From NCBI GenBank assembly GCA_964477265.1, contig CAYZDJ010000007.1:1-64000 (forward strand): a DNA stretch of 64,000 bases, given 5' to 3'. Each line of letters starts with the position of its first letter. Positions within the stretch are counted from its first letter, which is position 1. Source of the stretch: CAIVPM01 sp964477265. Lineage in GTDB: Bacteria; Bacteroidota; Bacteroidia; Chitinophagales; Chitinophagaceae. Positions 1 to 8,476 of this stretch are shown here, piece after piece. The position numbers were made by a program, and so were the translations under genes. Below the pieces are notes generated by a model. The model was not told the origin of the DNA. It saw only the letters and a program-made list of their open reading frames with translations, and did not search any database.

Positions 1-59
<59 letters not shown>

Positions 60-131
60 GTTAAAGAACTTTTTGTTTTGGGAGTGCAAATATAGAGGTC
101 TAATTTTTACTGCCAAATATTTTATAAAAAA

Positions 132-335
132 TTATTTATATTCTGGGGTATATTTTGTGCTACCTTGCACTTCAACATCAGGTTTGCCTTTATATACAAC
201 GTTATGCAATTTAAAACTTGCACCTACTAAAAAAGCAACTATCGCAAATACAGATAGATAAAAAACAAAACGAGAAGAGTTTACCCAGTTTTTAGTAAAA
301 TCCTTGCTTACAGTTTCTTCGTGATGATGTGACAT
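132..335 (-). CDS. Small single-span membrane protein, function unknown
   Basis: This is a 67-residue protein that I do not recognise as a named family. It has a polar N-terminus with three consecutive histidines (MSHHHEE), one hydrophobic segment at about residues 23-44 (FVFYLSVFAIVAFLVGASF), and a short charged C-terminus. The likely topology is one inner-membrane span. It lies between hscA (88 bases upstream on the same strand) and tRNA-Gly. No Shine-Dalgarno is seen, as is usual here. The complementary-strand ORF at 73-261 looks like a shadow because it lacks any protein-like composition. Whether this gene is translated is inferred only from its sensible membrane-protein composition and position. 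Confidence 0.6.
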   Translation of the reverse strand: MSHHHEETVSKDFTKNWVNSSRFVFYLSVFAIVAFLVGASFKLHNVVYKGKPDVEVQGSTKYTPEYK

Positions 336-422
336 ATAAAAATATTTCGTTGCAAAAATAGGGTTGCAACTGTATTAATTTGTTTATAGGATAAAATAAT
401 TTTTATAAATATTTTTCCTCAT

Positions 423-2282
423 TTATAAAATCGTTTTACCACTCAAAGCATTGCTGACAGCAGCATCCATTGCACGTTCGGCAAATGGCCTTGTTATTTC
501 ATTTAACTCTTCAATTTTAGCATGAATCAAATTCTTATCATTCATAGTTAAAGAAAGCTGCAATGCCTGCATAGCTTGTGCTGTATTCAATAACTCATCT
601 TTAGAAATAATACCAGTATTTTTTTGTAAAAACTTTTCAGTAACATCAAGTATTTGCTCTGCTTCTGTTTGTGCTTCTACCAAGGCTCTTGTTTCAATAT
701 CTTGTTTGGCATTTGTAATGCTATCCATCAGCATTTTTTCTACATCGCTGTCACTAATTCCATACTGTGGCTTTACCTCAACACTTTGCTCTACACCACT
801 ACGCAATTCTTTTGCACTTACAGTTAAAATACCATCTGCATTAATTAAAAAACCTACCTCAACTTTTGGCATTCCTGCTGGCATTCCTGGTATTCCTGTT
901 AAATTAAATTCAGCCAGTTTTCTATTATCTTTTACCAAATCCCTTTCACCTTGATAGACACTAATTCTCATGCTGCTTTGACCATCTTTTTGCGTGGTAT
1001 ATTGGCGAGATGCTTTATTGGGAATTTTAGAATTTCGCGGAATTAAAACATCCATTAAACCACCAGCAGTTTCAATACCCAGGCTCAATGGTGTTATATC
1101 AAGTAATAAAAAATCTTTATTGTTTCCTGCTAAAATATCTGCCTGCACAGCAGCACCTAAAGCAACAACCTCATCAGGATTTATTGTATCATTAACTTGT
1201 TGCTTAAAATAATTACTTACAGCTTTTTTTACAGCAGGAACCCTTGTACTGCCTCCAACCATTACTATAGTTTCAATTTCGTGTAATGCAACGCCAGCAT
1301 CACTTACAGCTTGTTTGCAACATTCAATAGTTGTATCAATCAAGTTACTAATCAACTCTTCAAACTTATTTTTTGTTATATATAAATTAATGGAATTTAC
1401 AGTTTCAAAGTATGTTTCATTATTACTTAAACAATGTTTTGCTTCCTCTGCTTTAAGCCTTAAAGTTTGGGCAAATGACTTATCATTTTGCAAAAATTTT
1501 TTATCAATTTTATTTTCTACAATCCAGTAATCAACAATTGCTTTATCAAAATCATCGCCACCCAAATAAGTATTGCCATTGGTGCTTAATACTTCAAAAA
1601 TTCCATTGGTTATTTTTAAAATAGAAATATCAAAAGTGCCTCCACCTAAATCATATACTGCAATTGTTTTTTCTTCACTGGCATTTATACCTAAGCCATA
1701 AGCTAAGCTTGCGGCTGTTGGCTCATTTACAATTCGCAAAACATCAAGCCCTGCAAGCTTTCCAGCATCACGTGTAGCTTGCCTTTGTGCATCATTAAAA
1801 TATGCAGGCACAGTAATTACTGCTTTATTAACAGGAGTCTTTAAAATATGTTCAGCCCTGTTTTTTAACTCTTTTAAAATAAATGCAGACAAATCAATAG
1901 GTGAATAAAACTTGTCGTTAACCTGAACTTTAACTAAGCTTTCAGCATTGTCATCTATAACTTTATATGTAAAAAAATCTGCGTTTTGCTTTATGTCATT
2001 ATAGCTTTTGCCCATTAATCTTTTTGCAGAAAAAATTGTATTGGCTGGATTTATTTCCAAATGCCTTTGTGCTTCCTCGCCTACTATCACGTTATTATTT
2101 TCATCGAAATAAATTATGCTTGGCACAATGCTGTTTGCATTATGCTCTTTTAAGCAAATGGGTTGCCTGGTATCTGGATGAACAATTGCAATTAAGCTAT
2201 TAGTTGTGCCTAAATCAATGCCAACAATCATTTCAGCCTGCTGCAAACTGCCTGTTGCTATATTTATAGAAATTTTTGCCAT
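423..2282 (-). CDS. hscA: Hsp70-family Fe-S assembly chaperone HscA
   Basis: This Hsp70 chaperone has 619 residues and is probably the specialised HscA that, with HscB, releases Fe-S clusters from the scaffold IscU. The actin-like ATPase domain comes first, with phosphate loop 1 at about residues 21-29 (GIDLGTTNS), the VYDLGGGTFDIS motif near 210-220 and the VMVGGSTRVP adenosine motif near 340. A substrate-binding beta domain follows, then a short helical lid. Length (about 620) and the N-terminal extension before the first motif fit HscA better than DnaK, and the DnaK-type acidic C-terminal tail is absent. No hscB, iscU or fdx gene is adjacent, so the role comes from family resemblance rather than context. 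A generic DnaK paralogue is the alternative. gldJ lies upstream, separated by a terminator. Confidence 0.8.
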   Translation of the reverse strand: MAKISINIATGSLQQAEMIVGIDLGTTNSLIAIVHPDTRQPICLKEHNANSIVPSIIYFDENNNVIVGEEAQRHLEINPANTIFSAKRLMGKSYNDIKQNADFFTYKVIDDNAESLVKVQVNDKFYSPIDLSAFILKELKNRAEHILKTPVNKAVITVPAYFNDAQRQATRDAGKLAGLDVLRIVNEPTAASLAYGLGINASEEKTIAVYDLGGGTFDISILKITNGIFEVLSTNGNTYLGGDDFDKAIVDYWIVENKIDKKFLQNDKSFAQTLRLKAEEAKHCLSNNETYFETVNSINLYITKNKFEELISNLIDTTIECCKQAVSDAGVALHEIETIVMVGGSTRVPAVKKAVSNYFKQQVNDTINPDEVVALGAAVQADILAGNNKDFLLLDITPLSLGIETAGGLMDVLIPRNSKIPNKASRQYTTQKDGQSSMRISVYQGERDLVKDNRKLAEFNLTGIPGMPAGMPKVEVGFLINADGILTVSAKELRSGVEQSVEVKPQYGISDSDVEKMLMDSITNAKQDIETRALVEAQTEAEQILDVTEKFLQKNTGIISKDELLNTAQAMQALQLSLTMNDKNLIHAKIEELNEITRPFAERAMDAAVSNALSGKTIL

Positions 2283-2340
2283 AATATTTTTTGCAAATTA
2301 AGGCAATGACTTTTGCCTTGCATTACGATTTTAAAAAAAC

Positions 2341-2372
2341 AAAAGCCATCTTTTAATAAGATGGCTTTTTGT
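2341..2372 (-). terminator. Intrinsic terminator after gldJ
   Basis: Arms 2341-2352 (AAAAGCCATCTT) and 2358-2369 pair perfectly over 12 bases around loop TTAAT, with T-runs on both sides. It lies between the gldJ stop and the hscA start, so hscA probably has its own promoter. Confidence 0.85.
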
Positions 2373-2418
2373 TGTAAACTCTTCACTCTATCAAAATGAG
2401 AGCTCTATCTACTTTTCC

Positions 2419-3984
2419 TTATCTTCTTTTTGTACGTGATGGGAACTGGTTACCAGATTTATTTTTTATACTTGTTCCTTCTGGTGCTCCCACATGATCC
2501 ATTGCACATCTGAAACCAATAGTGCTGCTTGATTGATCTTCTTCTAAATACCTTCTTGTACCAGGACTTAACCAATATGCTTGATCTGACCAACTACCAC
2601 CTTTATAAACCCTTGATTTATCAGATACCAATGTAGTAATTCCGTAACCATAATTAGCTCCACTTAAACTATCCCCATCTAAAAAGTTAACTGCGTAAGC
2701 ATGTTGATAATTCCTTCTGTTTTTTAATAATGAATCATTTTGGCGTACCATCATAATTCTACCCAAGCTATCTCTTAAGTTACCCTGCCCCTTACTCATA
2801 TCAACAACTTTAAAGTCATTACCACGAATACCAGCAATATCGCTAAGGTCAGTTCTTATATTTCTAAATACGTCAAATACCCACTCGTTTACATTACCAG
2901 CCATATTATATAAACCAAATCCATTAGGTGCATAATCATTTACATCAGTAGTGTATGAACCATTATCATTCAATCCACCAGCAACACCCATGTAGTCACC
3001 GGCTCCTCTTTTAAAATTTGCCAAAAAAGCACCTTGATTAGCACCACGATTGGTATATCTTAAGTTATCAAAACCATCATTTTTCCAAGGATACATTTGT
3101 TTATTTGCATGCACCTCTTCACCACGTTTCTTTTGATTTGCTTTCTTTTGTGGATTTTGGTTAATGAAACCATAAGCAGCATATTCCCACTCAGTTTCTG
3201 TTGGTAAACGATATACACCAAACAAAATACCATCTTCGAATTTAACTACTTTACGAGGTTTACCCTGAGCATCTTTTAAAGGACTTTTACCACCAGAAAC
3301 TTTTTTACCTGGCTTAGCATTATACTCACCCATTAAATATGCTTTATAGTTGAAGTTATCTTGTCCTCCACCTTTCATTGATTTTGAAATTTGTGTTTTT
3401 TCATCCAAGAAACCTTCTTTCATTAATTCCAATTCATTTACACGATCTGTTCTCCACTCGCAAAAACGTTCTGCCTGTTTCCAGCTAATACCAACAACAG
3501 GATAGTAATTAAATGTTGGATGGCGGAAATAGTATTCTACATAAGGCTCGTTATACGATAACTCGCTTCTCCATACCAAACTATCTGGTAATAGTGGATT
3601 AGTAATAGTTGGTTGGTCAGGAAAAACATTTTCGTGCCAATATAAAAACTCACGATAATGCACATTTGCAATCTCAGTTCTGTCAATAAAGAAAGAGTTT
3701 ACAGTCATACGCTTTGGAACGTTATTCCAATCCTGCATCACGTCTTCTTGTTGTTGTCCCATCATAAACGTACCACCTTGAACAAACACCAAACCTGGTG
3801 CAGTTTTAACATCTTTAGGTTTAGGCACATTAAAGTTACCTTGCGTTTTATCATTGTACTTCCAACCAGTAGTGCTTGACTCGCCCTTTTTGGTTGTTCC
3901 ATTCGATTTTTTACTGCACGAAACCATCACTCCAGAAAGTGCAAGTAATAAAAAACAATTCTTTACAGCTGTTTGCATTTGCAT
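2419..3984 (-). CDS. gldJ: Gliding motility / type IX secretion lipoprotein GldJ
   Basis: The protein has 521 residues. GldJ is an outer-membrane-associated lipoprotein of the gliding and type IX secretion apparatus and is known to stabilise other Gld proteins in Flavobacterium. The N-terminus has a lipoprotein signal (hydrophobic stretch ending VMVSC, Cys at about residue 23). From about residue 65 comes a formylglycine-generating-enzyme-like (SUMF1) domain with the opening APGLVFVQGGTFMMG and DWNNVPKR, which matches GldJ rather than GldK. Other family landmarks are YYPVVGISWKQAERFCEWR, TETEWEYAA, NMAGNVNEWV and VYKGGSWSD with the closing IGFRCA. The tail is basic (SRTKRR). The start could also be Met3 at 3978. 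Type IX cargo proteins occur elsewhere in the window, but the gldKLMN cluster does not. Confidence 0.85.
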   Translation of the reverse strand: MQMQTAVKNCFLLLALSGVMVSCSKKSNGTTKKGESSTTGWKYNDKTQGNFNVPKPKDVKTAPGLVFVQGGTFMMGQQQEDVMQDWNNVPKRMTVNSFFIDRTEIANVHYREFLYWHENVFPDQPTITNPLLPDSLVWRSELSYNEPYVEYYFRHPTFNYYPVVGISWKQAERFCEWRTDRVNELELMKEGFLDEKTQISKSMKGGGQDNFNYKAYLMGEYNAKPGKKVSGGKSPLKDAQGKPRKVVKFEDGILFGVYRLPTETEWEYAAYGFINQNPQKKANQKKRGEEVHANKQMYPWKNDGFDNLRYTNRGANQGAFLANFKRGAGDYMGVAGGLNDNGSYTTDVNDYAPNGFGLYNMAGNVNEWVFDVFRNIRTDLSDIAGIRGNDFKVVDMSKGQGNLRDSLGRIMMVRQNDSLLKNRRNYQHAYAVNFLDGDSLSGANYGYGITTLVSDKSRVYKGGSWSDQAYWLSPGTRRYLEEDQSSSTIGFRCAMDHVGAPEGTSIKNKSGNQFPSRTKRR

Positions 3985-4298
3985 AATTGCAATTAAATTT
4001 AATTTAGTAATAAAAAAGTTGGGTAAAAATATATTCTCAAACTTATTTATTGATGATATTTAGAAAATGTGAATTTCTTTTTTACCGCTCAAAGATATAC
4101 TCTGCAAATGTTATAAAAAACTAAAATTTTCAAAACATCAACTTTTTTTTGAAATCGTTACCAAAAACACCTTCATAATTTTAAGTTTTGCAAGCCGTGC
4201 AAAATAAAAAAAGGTGTGCATTATGCACACCTGTGAAACAAAGATTATAATGTATAAAATACTTGTGCTAAAATAACATTAGCCTTAAGTATGAACAA
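3985..4298. other. Gap between gldJ and the cold-shock gene
   Basis: This 314-base AT-rich stretch contains no convincing ORF. It holds the cold-shock gene terminator at 4205-4232 and, closer to 3985, the presumed gldJ promoter and leader. I could not find an exact TAnnTTTG box on the minus strand here. Confidence 0.6.
4205..4232 (-). terminator. Intrinsic terminator of the cold-shock gene
   Basis: A perfect 9-bp stem AGGTGTGCA (4212-4220) / TGCACACCT (4224-4232) has loop TTA. On the minus strand it is followed by a T-run. It lies 67 bases past the stop of the minus-strand cold-shock gene. Confidence 0.85.
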
Positions 4299-4493
4299 TT
4301 AATTTATAACAGTAACCTGTACTGCATTAATACCTTTTTTGCCACGCTCAGTTTCGTAACTTACTCTATCTTTTTCCTTGATATTATCAATTAAACCTGT
4401 TGAATGTACAAACACATCTTCGCCACCATTTATTGGTGTAATGAATCCAAATCCTTTTGTCTCATTAAAAAACTTTACTGTTCCTTCTTGCAT
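4299..4493 (-). CDS. Cold-shock domain protein (CspA family)
   Basis: The protein has 64 residues and is a single cold-shock domain that binds single-stranded RNA/DNA and melts RNA structure. RNP1 (KGFGFI, residues 13-18) and RNP2 (VFVHST, about 27-32) are both intact, and the opening MQEGTVKFFNETKGFGFI is canonical. The gene is monocistronic, with its own terminator at 4205-4232 and a divergent 240-base gap to yidC. That gap leaves room for the long structured 5' leader typical of cold-shock genes, though no specific element could be shown. Confidence 0.95.
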   Translation of the reverse strand: MQEGTVKFFNETKGFGFITPINGGEDVFVHSTGLIDNIKEKDRVSYETERGKKGINAVQVTVIN

Positions 4494-4703
4494 TTTTAAA
4501 TATTTGTTAAGGCTGCAAGGTAGCTGTATTTATTTGTAATGGCCTGTTTAATTTAATAAACAAGGTAATTAGCAATCTCACATCAACAAAATTTATTAGC
4601 TATACTTAATACTTAATTCGACTTTTTGAAAGCAAAAATTTATTAAAACATTAAGTTTTATTTTACTGTTCAATGTTTTCTATCTGCACTAATTGCACTA
4701 CCC

Positions 4704-4711
4704 TACATTTG
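4704..4711 (+). promoter_or_regulatory. Bacteroidota -7 box upstream of yidC
   Basis: TACATTTG matches the TAnnTTTG consensus and ends 22 bases before the yidC ATG. A -33 TTTG at the expected distance is not clear. Confidence 0.5.
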
Positions 4712-4733
4712 CAGCCTTAATTTATTTTGAAGT

Positions 4734-6599
4734 ATGAAGTTGGACAAAAATACCATCATTGGTTTTACCCTTTTAGCCATTTTATTTTTTACATATTTCT
4801 GGTATGCTAACACACAAGCTGAAGCATCAAGAAAATACCAGGAAAGGCAGGATTTTATAAAAGACTCCACAGCAAAAGCCAATGCTGCCAAACAACCAAA
4901 AATGGATAGTGCAACAGCCAAGCTTGTAGCTGCACAAAAAGACTCAGCAGAAAAAGCAACCCAGGCTGGAACATTGACTAATGCTGCATTTGGAACAGAG
5001 CAAACTACCACAATTGAAAATGAATTAATAAAGGTAACCTTTACTAATAAAGGTGGGAGAATTAAAAACGTAACATTAAAAAACTATAAAGCCTATGATG
5101 ACAAGCAAGTAGTTTTAGGAAATGATGCTGACAAGTTAGGCTATGAAATTAATACTGGCAAAGGTTTTAGTGCACTTACCAACGATTTGTTTTTTACTGC
5201 ATCAACTGTTATAAACAATAATGATGGCAGCAAGTCAATCAATTTTTCTTTAAGCGATTCTACACAAAAAACAGTTGTACACCATTTTACTGTTAAGCCA
5301 AATAGCTATATGATTGATTGGGATGTAAATATTCCATCTGTATCGACTTTAAAAAACAACCAACTAAACTTAGCATGGAACAGCCACACTACACAAAAAG
5401 AAAAAAGTGCCAGCTATGAACGTGCACAAATGAGTAATATTTGTTTTTACGAGGATAATGAGTTTGATTATATAAGCAGTAAAACACAACACACATTTGA
5501 AAAGCCAACAAACTGGATGAGTGTTGTGCAACAGTTTTTTAACACTACAATCATTGCAAAAAATAACTTCAACAGTGGTAAGGTAAACTGGAGCAGAGAG
5601 ACTGTTGACACTTCAACAAAACTGGCAAATATTGATGCATCGTTTGAAATAAAACCTGCTGGAAGTGCTGCTAACATTGCATTACAAATGTATTATGGCC
5701 CTAATGATTATGGCATTTTAAAAAGCCAGTCTCCGCCAGAAATGGCAAGAATTATAAACCTTGGCAGGGATTTTTATTCTTTTGTACGTCCTATAAATGC
5801 CTATATTATTATTCCAATTTTTAGCTTGTTATCAAAATTTGGTGTTGGCTATGGCATTGTAATTTTATTGCTGACCATTTTCATTCGTTTGGTAACTGCA
5901 CCATTAATGTATGGCAGTTATGTAAGCAGTGCAAAGATGAAAATTTTAAGGCCTGAGCTTGATGAACTGAAGAAGAAATATGGTAGCGACCAACAGGGTT
6001 TTGCCATGGCTCAAATGAAATTTAACAAGGAAGCTGGTGTTAATATGTTTGGTGGTTGCTTGCCTGCATTGCTGCAAATACCTATATTCTTTGCATTGTA
6101 CAGTTTCTTTAATTCAAACATTGCTGTGCGTGGTCAATCATTTTTATGGAGTAAGGACTTATCAGTTTTTGATTCAATCGCAAGCTGGAACACATCTATA
6201 CTTGGCATGAATCATTTGAGTTTGTTTACTATTACAGCGGTTCTTACAAGCTTTGCAATATCTGTGTATAGCATGAGCAGTGCTCCTACACAAGACAATC
6301 CAATGATGAAGTATATGCCATATATATTTCCATTTATAATGTTCTTTGTGTTTAACAATTTGCCAAGTGCATTAACATGGTATTACACTGTTTCAAACAC
6401 CATTACATTATTGTTACAAGTTGTTATACAAAAATTTGTAATAAACCACGATAAGCTGGTTGCAGATATTGAACAACGAAGAAAAAATCCTAAAGTAAAA
6501 ACAAAAAGCAAGTGGCAGGAGCGTTATGAACAAATGGTAGAAGCTCAAAAGAAAGTACAGGACATGAAAGCTAAAAATGAGGCTGCAAGAAAGAAATAG
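4734..6599 (+). CDS. yidC: Membrane protein insertase YidC
   Basis: YidC inserts proteins into the inner membrane alone or with SecYEG. This copy has 621 residues, the long Gram-negative form. An N-terminal span lies at about residues 7-25 (IIGFTLLAILFFTYFWYA), and a large periplasmic beta domain runs to about residue 340. The conserved five-span core follows, starting near YIIIPIFSLLSKFGVGYG and including the membrane arginine in IFIRLVTAPLMYGSY, the family signature GGCLPALLQIPIFFALY, and the last spans near YMPYIFPFIMFFVF. The C-terminus is strongly basic (KVKTKSKWQERYEQM...AARKK), as in Bacteroidota, and probably contacts ribosomes. A -7 box lies 22 bases upstream and a terminator follows at 6609-6641. 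The usual rpmH-rnpA-yidC arrangement is not present. Confidence 0.97.
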   Translation: MKLDKNTIIGFTLLAILFFTYFWYANTQAEASRKYQERQDFIKDSTAKANAAKQPKMDSATAKLVAAQKDSAEKATQAGTLTNAAFGTEQTTTIENELIKVTFTNKGGRIKNVTLKNYKAYDDKQVVLGNDADKLGYEINTGKGFSALTNDLFFTASTVINNNDGSKSINFSLSDSTQKTVVHHFTVKPNSYMIDWDVNIPSVSTLKNNQLNLAWNSHTTQKEKSASYERAQMSNICFYEDNEFDYISSKTQHTFEKPTNWMSVVQQFFNTTIIAKNNFNSGKVNWSRETVDTSTKLANIDASFEIKPAGSAANIALQMYYGPNDYGILKSQSPPEMARIINLGRDFYSFVRPINAYIIIPIFSLLSKFGVGYGIVILLLTIFIRLVTAPLMYGSYVSSAKMKILRPELDELKKKYGSDQQGFAMAQMKFNKEAGVNMFGGCLPALLQIPIFFALYSFFNSNIAVRGQSFLWSKDLSVFDSIASWNTSILGMNHLSLFTITAVLTSFAISVYSMSSAPTQDNPMMKYMPYIFPFIMFFVFNNLPSALTWYYTVSNTITLLLQVVIQKFVINHDKLVADIEQRRKNPKVKTKSKWQERYEQMVEAQKKVQDMKAKNEAARKK

Positions 6600-6608
6600 T
6601 TTTTTATA

Positions 6609-6641
6609 AAAAATGCCAGGTTTCTAAAGCCTGGCATTTTT
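6609..6641 (+). terminator. Intrinsic terminator after yidC
   Basis: Stem AAAAATGCCAGG (6609-6620) pairs with CCTGGCATTTTT (6630-6641) around a 9-base loop, ending in a T-run. Confidence 0.9.
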
Positions 6642-6778
6642 TATTGCCTCATTCTATTATTACATTTTAAAACATATGCTATAATTAAAATAGTTGTTTT
6701 ATTTAGATTACTCATATTTTAAAAAATATATTCTACAACCTTCTTACTTTGCAAAAACTAATTTAAAATTATTTTATT

Positions 6779-7429
6779 ATGCCACTAGATAAATATGGAA
6801 TTGCCCAACGTATTGCTAAAGAATTAAAAGATGGAATGTATGTAAATTTAGGTATTGGTATCCCTACACTTGTTGCCAACTACATACCTGATGGCATGAC
6901 TGTGATTTTACAAAGCGAGAATGGAATTTTAGGAATGGGCCCCTATCCTACTGAAGAAAACATTGATGCTGATTTAATAAATGCAGGAAAGGAAACTGTT
7001 ACTTTAATTAAAGGTGCTGCATTGTTTGATAGTGCTGAAAGTTTTGGAATGATACGTGCAGGTAAAATTGATTTAACCGTTTTGGGTGCAATGGAAGTAA
7101 GTGATACAGGAGACATTGCCAATTGGAAAATTCCAGGTAAAATGGTGAAAGGAATGGGTGGTGCAATGGATTTGGTGGCAAGTGCTAAAAACATTATTGT
7201 AGCTATGATGCACACCAATCCTAAAGGTGAAAGTAAATTATTGCCAAGTTGCACGTTACCGCTTACAGGTGTAAAATGCGTTAAAAAAATTGTTACAGAA
7301 CTGGCAGTGTTAGACGTTACTGAAAATGGATTTGTTTTAATTGAAACCGCACCTGGCGTAACTATTGAAGAAGTGAAAGCAAAGACTGCTGGGCGATTGA
7401 CTGTTGCCGATAATGTAGTGTTGAATTAA
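6779..7429 (+). CDS. scoB: 3-oxoacid CoA-transferase subunit B
   Basis: The protein has 216 residues, a normal length for the B subunit of succinyl-CoA:3-oxoacid CoA-transferase, which moves CoA between succinyl-CoA and acetoacetate or a similar acid. The glycine-rich opening GMYVNLGIGIPT and the catalytic-glutamate motif QSENGILGMGP (Glu at about residue 48) are intact, as are GGAMDLV and the C-terminal APGVT segment. The partner subunit A, normally adjacent, is not here: yidC lies upstream and a terminator downstream. A near-consensus box TACTTTG lies at about 6744-6750. The exact acid substrate cannot be read from the sequence. Confidence 0.9.
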   Translation: MPLDKYGIAQRIAKELKDGMYVNLGIGIPTLVANYIPDGMTVILQSENGILGMGPYPTEENIDADLINAGKETVTLIKGAALFDSAESFGMIRAGKIDLTVLGAMEVSDTGDIANWKIPGKMVKGMGGAMDLVASAKNIIVAMMHTNPKGESKLLPSCTLPLTGVKCVKKIVTELAVLDVTENGFVLIETAPGVTIEEVKAKTAGRLTVADNVVLN

Positions 7430-7447
7430 TATTGAAAAAGATTTTAC

Positions 7448-7488
7448 ATAAAGTAAAGCCTCGAATAATATTCGAGGCTTTACTTTAT
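7448..7488 (+). terminator. Strong intrinsic terminator after scoB
   Basis: A perfect 18-bp stem (7448-7465 with 7471-7488) has loop TAATA. The GC core is GCCTCGAA/TTCGAGGC, flanked by AAAGTA/TACTTT. It may work in both directions. Confidence 0.85.
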
Positions 7489-7624
7489 AGGTTGTCATCA
7501 ATTATTTTAATGCATTATTACACCCAAGTTGGTTGCCTTTTTAACAACATTATAGAACAATAAAATATTGTCATAAATTTAAAAAATTCATGATAATATT
7601 TTTGTTAAAAGTTGGGATGTATTT

Positions 7625-7741
7625 TTACCCTCTGAAATATCTTGGATTTGTTGTAGGGCAACCGCCTCTACGTGAAGAACAAGATGAAATTACTGTTGAG
7701 ATTAATACTATAATAAACAATATTGCTGCTAATTTTTTCAT
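7625..7741 (-). CDS. Tiny lipoprotein-like peptide (38 aa)
   Basis: The reading frame from ATG at 7741-7739 to TAA at 7627-7625 encodes 38 residues. It has a basic start (MKKLA), a hydrophobic core (AILFIIVLISTVI) and a lipobox-like ISSC with the Cys at residue 21. The mature tail of 18 residues is CSSRRGGCPTTNPRYFRG. That is a complete bacterial lipoprotein signal peptide followed by a very short, Arg/Gly/Pro-rich tail. I do not know a named family. The gene stands alone between the scoB terminator and cdd. The signal-peptide architecture in so short a frame makes chance unlikely, but expression is unproven. Confidence 0.6.
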   Translation of the reverse strand: MKKLAAILFIIVLISTVISSCSSRRGGCPTTNPRYFRG

Positions 7742-7829
7742 TTTAAATATTTTTATAATATAAAGATACCATTTTTAGTTAAAACGCTGCCTGAAGAAAA
7801 AAAATTGTGACTATTTTAATTTTTATCTA

Positions 7830-8321
7830 CTATTTTAAATTTTCACTTGTAAAACTTAATGGTAATAAATGAGACGCTTTCTCTATAACAAAAACCTTGC
7901 CTTCTATCCCACTCAATATTAACCTTATTGGATTTTTCCATCTGCCTTCATATTCTAAAAGGCTTTGCCTGCACATTCCACATGGGCTTATAGGTCTATC
8001 GCTATTTGCATTTGTATTGTAATTATGATAACTGATAGCCATAGTTTCCACAGCAACTTCAGGAAACAAAGCACTGGCACTAGATAGCAAAGATCTTTCT
8101 GCACAAATGCTTACAGGGTAACTTGCATTTTCCTGATTAGTACCTGTAACAACTTTTCCATTTTTTAAAATAGCAGCTGCACCCACAAAAAAATGTGAGT
8201 AAGGTGCATAGGCAGTTTCTGCAGTTTTTCTTGCTTTTGCTAAAAGTTTTGCATCTGCTTCTGGCAAGTCATTTATAGAATCGTAAACTTCAAATTCAAA
8301 TTTGTAATTATTTTTTTTCAT
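7830..8321 (-). CDS. cdd: Cytidine deaminase
   Basis: Cytidine deaminase converts cytidine and deoxycytidine to uridine in pyrimidine salvage. The protein has 163 residues. The zinc-site motif CAERSLL (Cys and catalytic Glu, residues about 82-88) and the second zinc motif PCGMCRQSLLE (about 121-131) are both intact. AYAPYSHFFVGAA before them is the usual substrate-pocket segment. The protein is slightly longer than the 130-residue homotetrameric form, with about 20 extra N-terminal residues (MKKNNYKFEFEVYDSINDLP), as is common in Bacteroidota. The gene is monocistronic on the minus strand. Confidence 0.95.
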   Translation of the reverse strand: MKKNNYKFEFEVYDSINDLPEADAKLLAKARKTAETAYAPYSHFFVGAAAILKNGKVVTGTNQENASYPVSICAERSLLSSASALFPEVAVETMAISYHNYNTNANSDRPISPCGMCRQSLLEYEGRWKNPIRLILSGIEGKVFVIEKASHLLPLSFTSENLK

Positions 8322-8423
8322 TCAACAGTTTTACTTGTTATATCACTTACTAAAAAAGTGGGTAGTAAAATTAAGGTAAGATGATGATTACATGTAAGTT
8401 TATTTCAATTAAAATACTTTGAT

Positions 8424-8458
8424 AAAAAAACCCATTCTAAAACTAGAATGGGTTTTTA
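8424..8458 (-). terminator. Intrinsic terminator of the giant cargo gene
   Basis: Stem CCCATTCTA (8431-8439) / TAGAATGGG (8444-8452) has flanking A/T runs and loop AAAC. It lies just past the stop of the minus-strand gene. Confidence 0.9.
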
Positions 8459-8476
8459 AAATTAAGAAATTAAAGA

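Noticed and set aside
73..261. Plus-strand ORF of 62 codons
   Set aside because: It overlaps the more convincing small membrane protein on the other strand and has no protein-like features.
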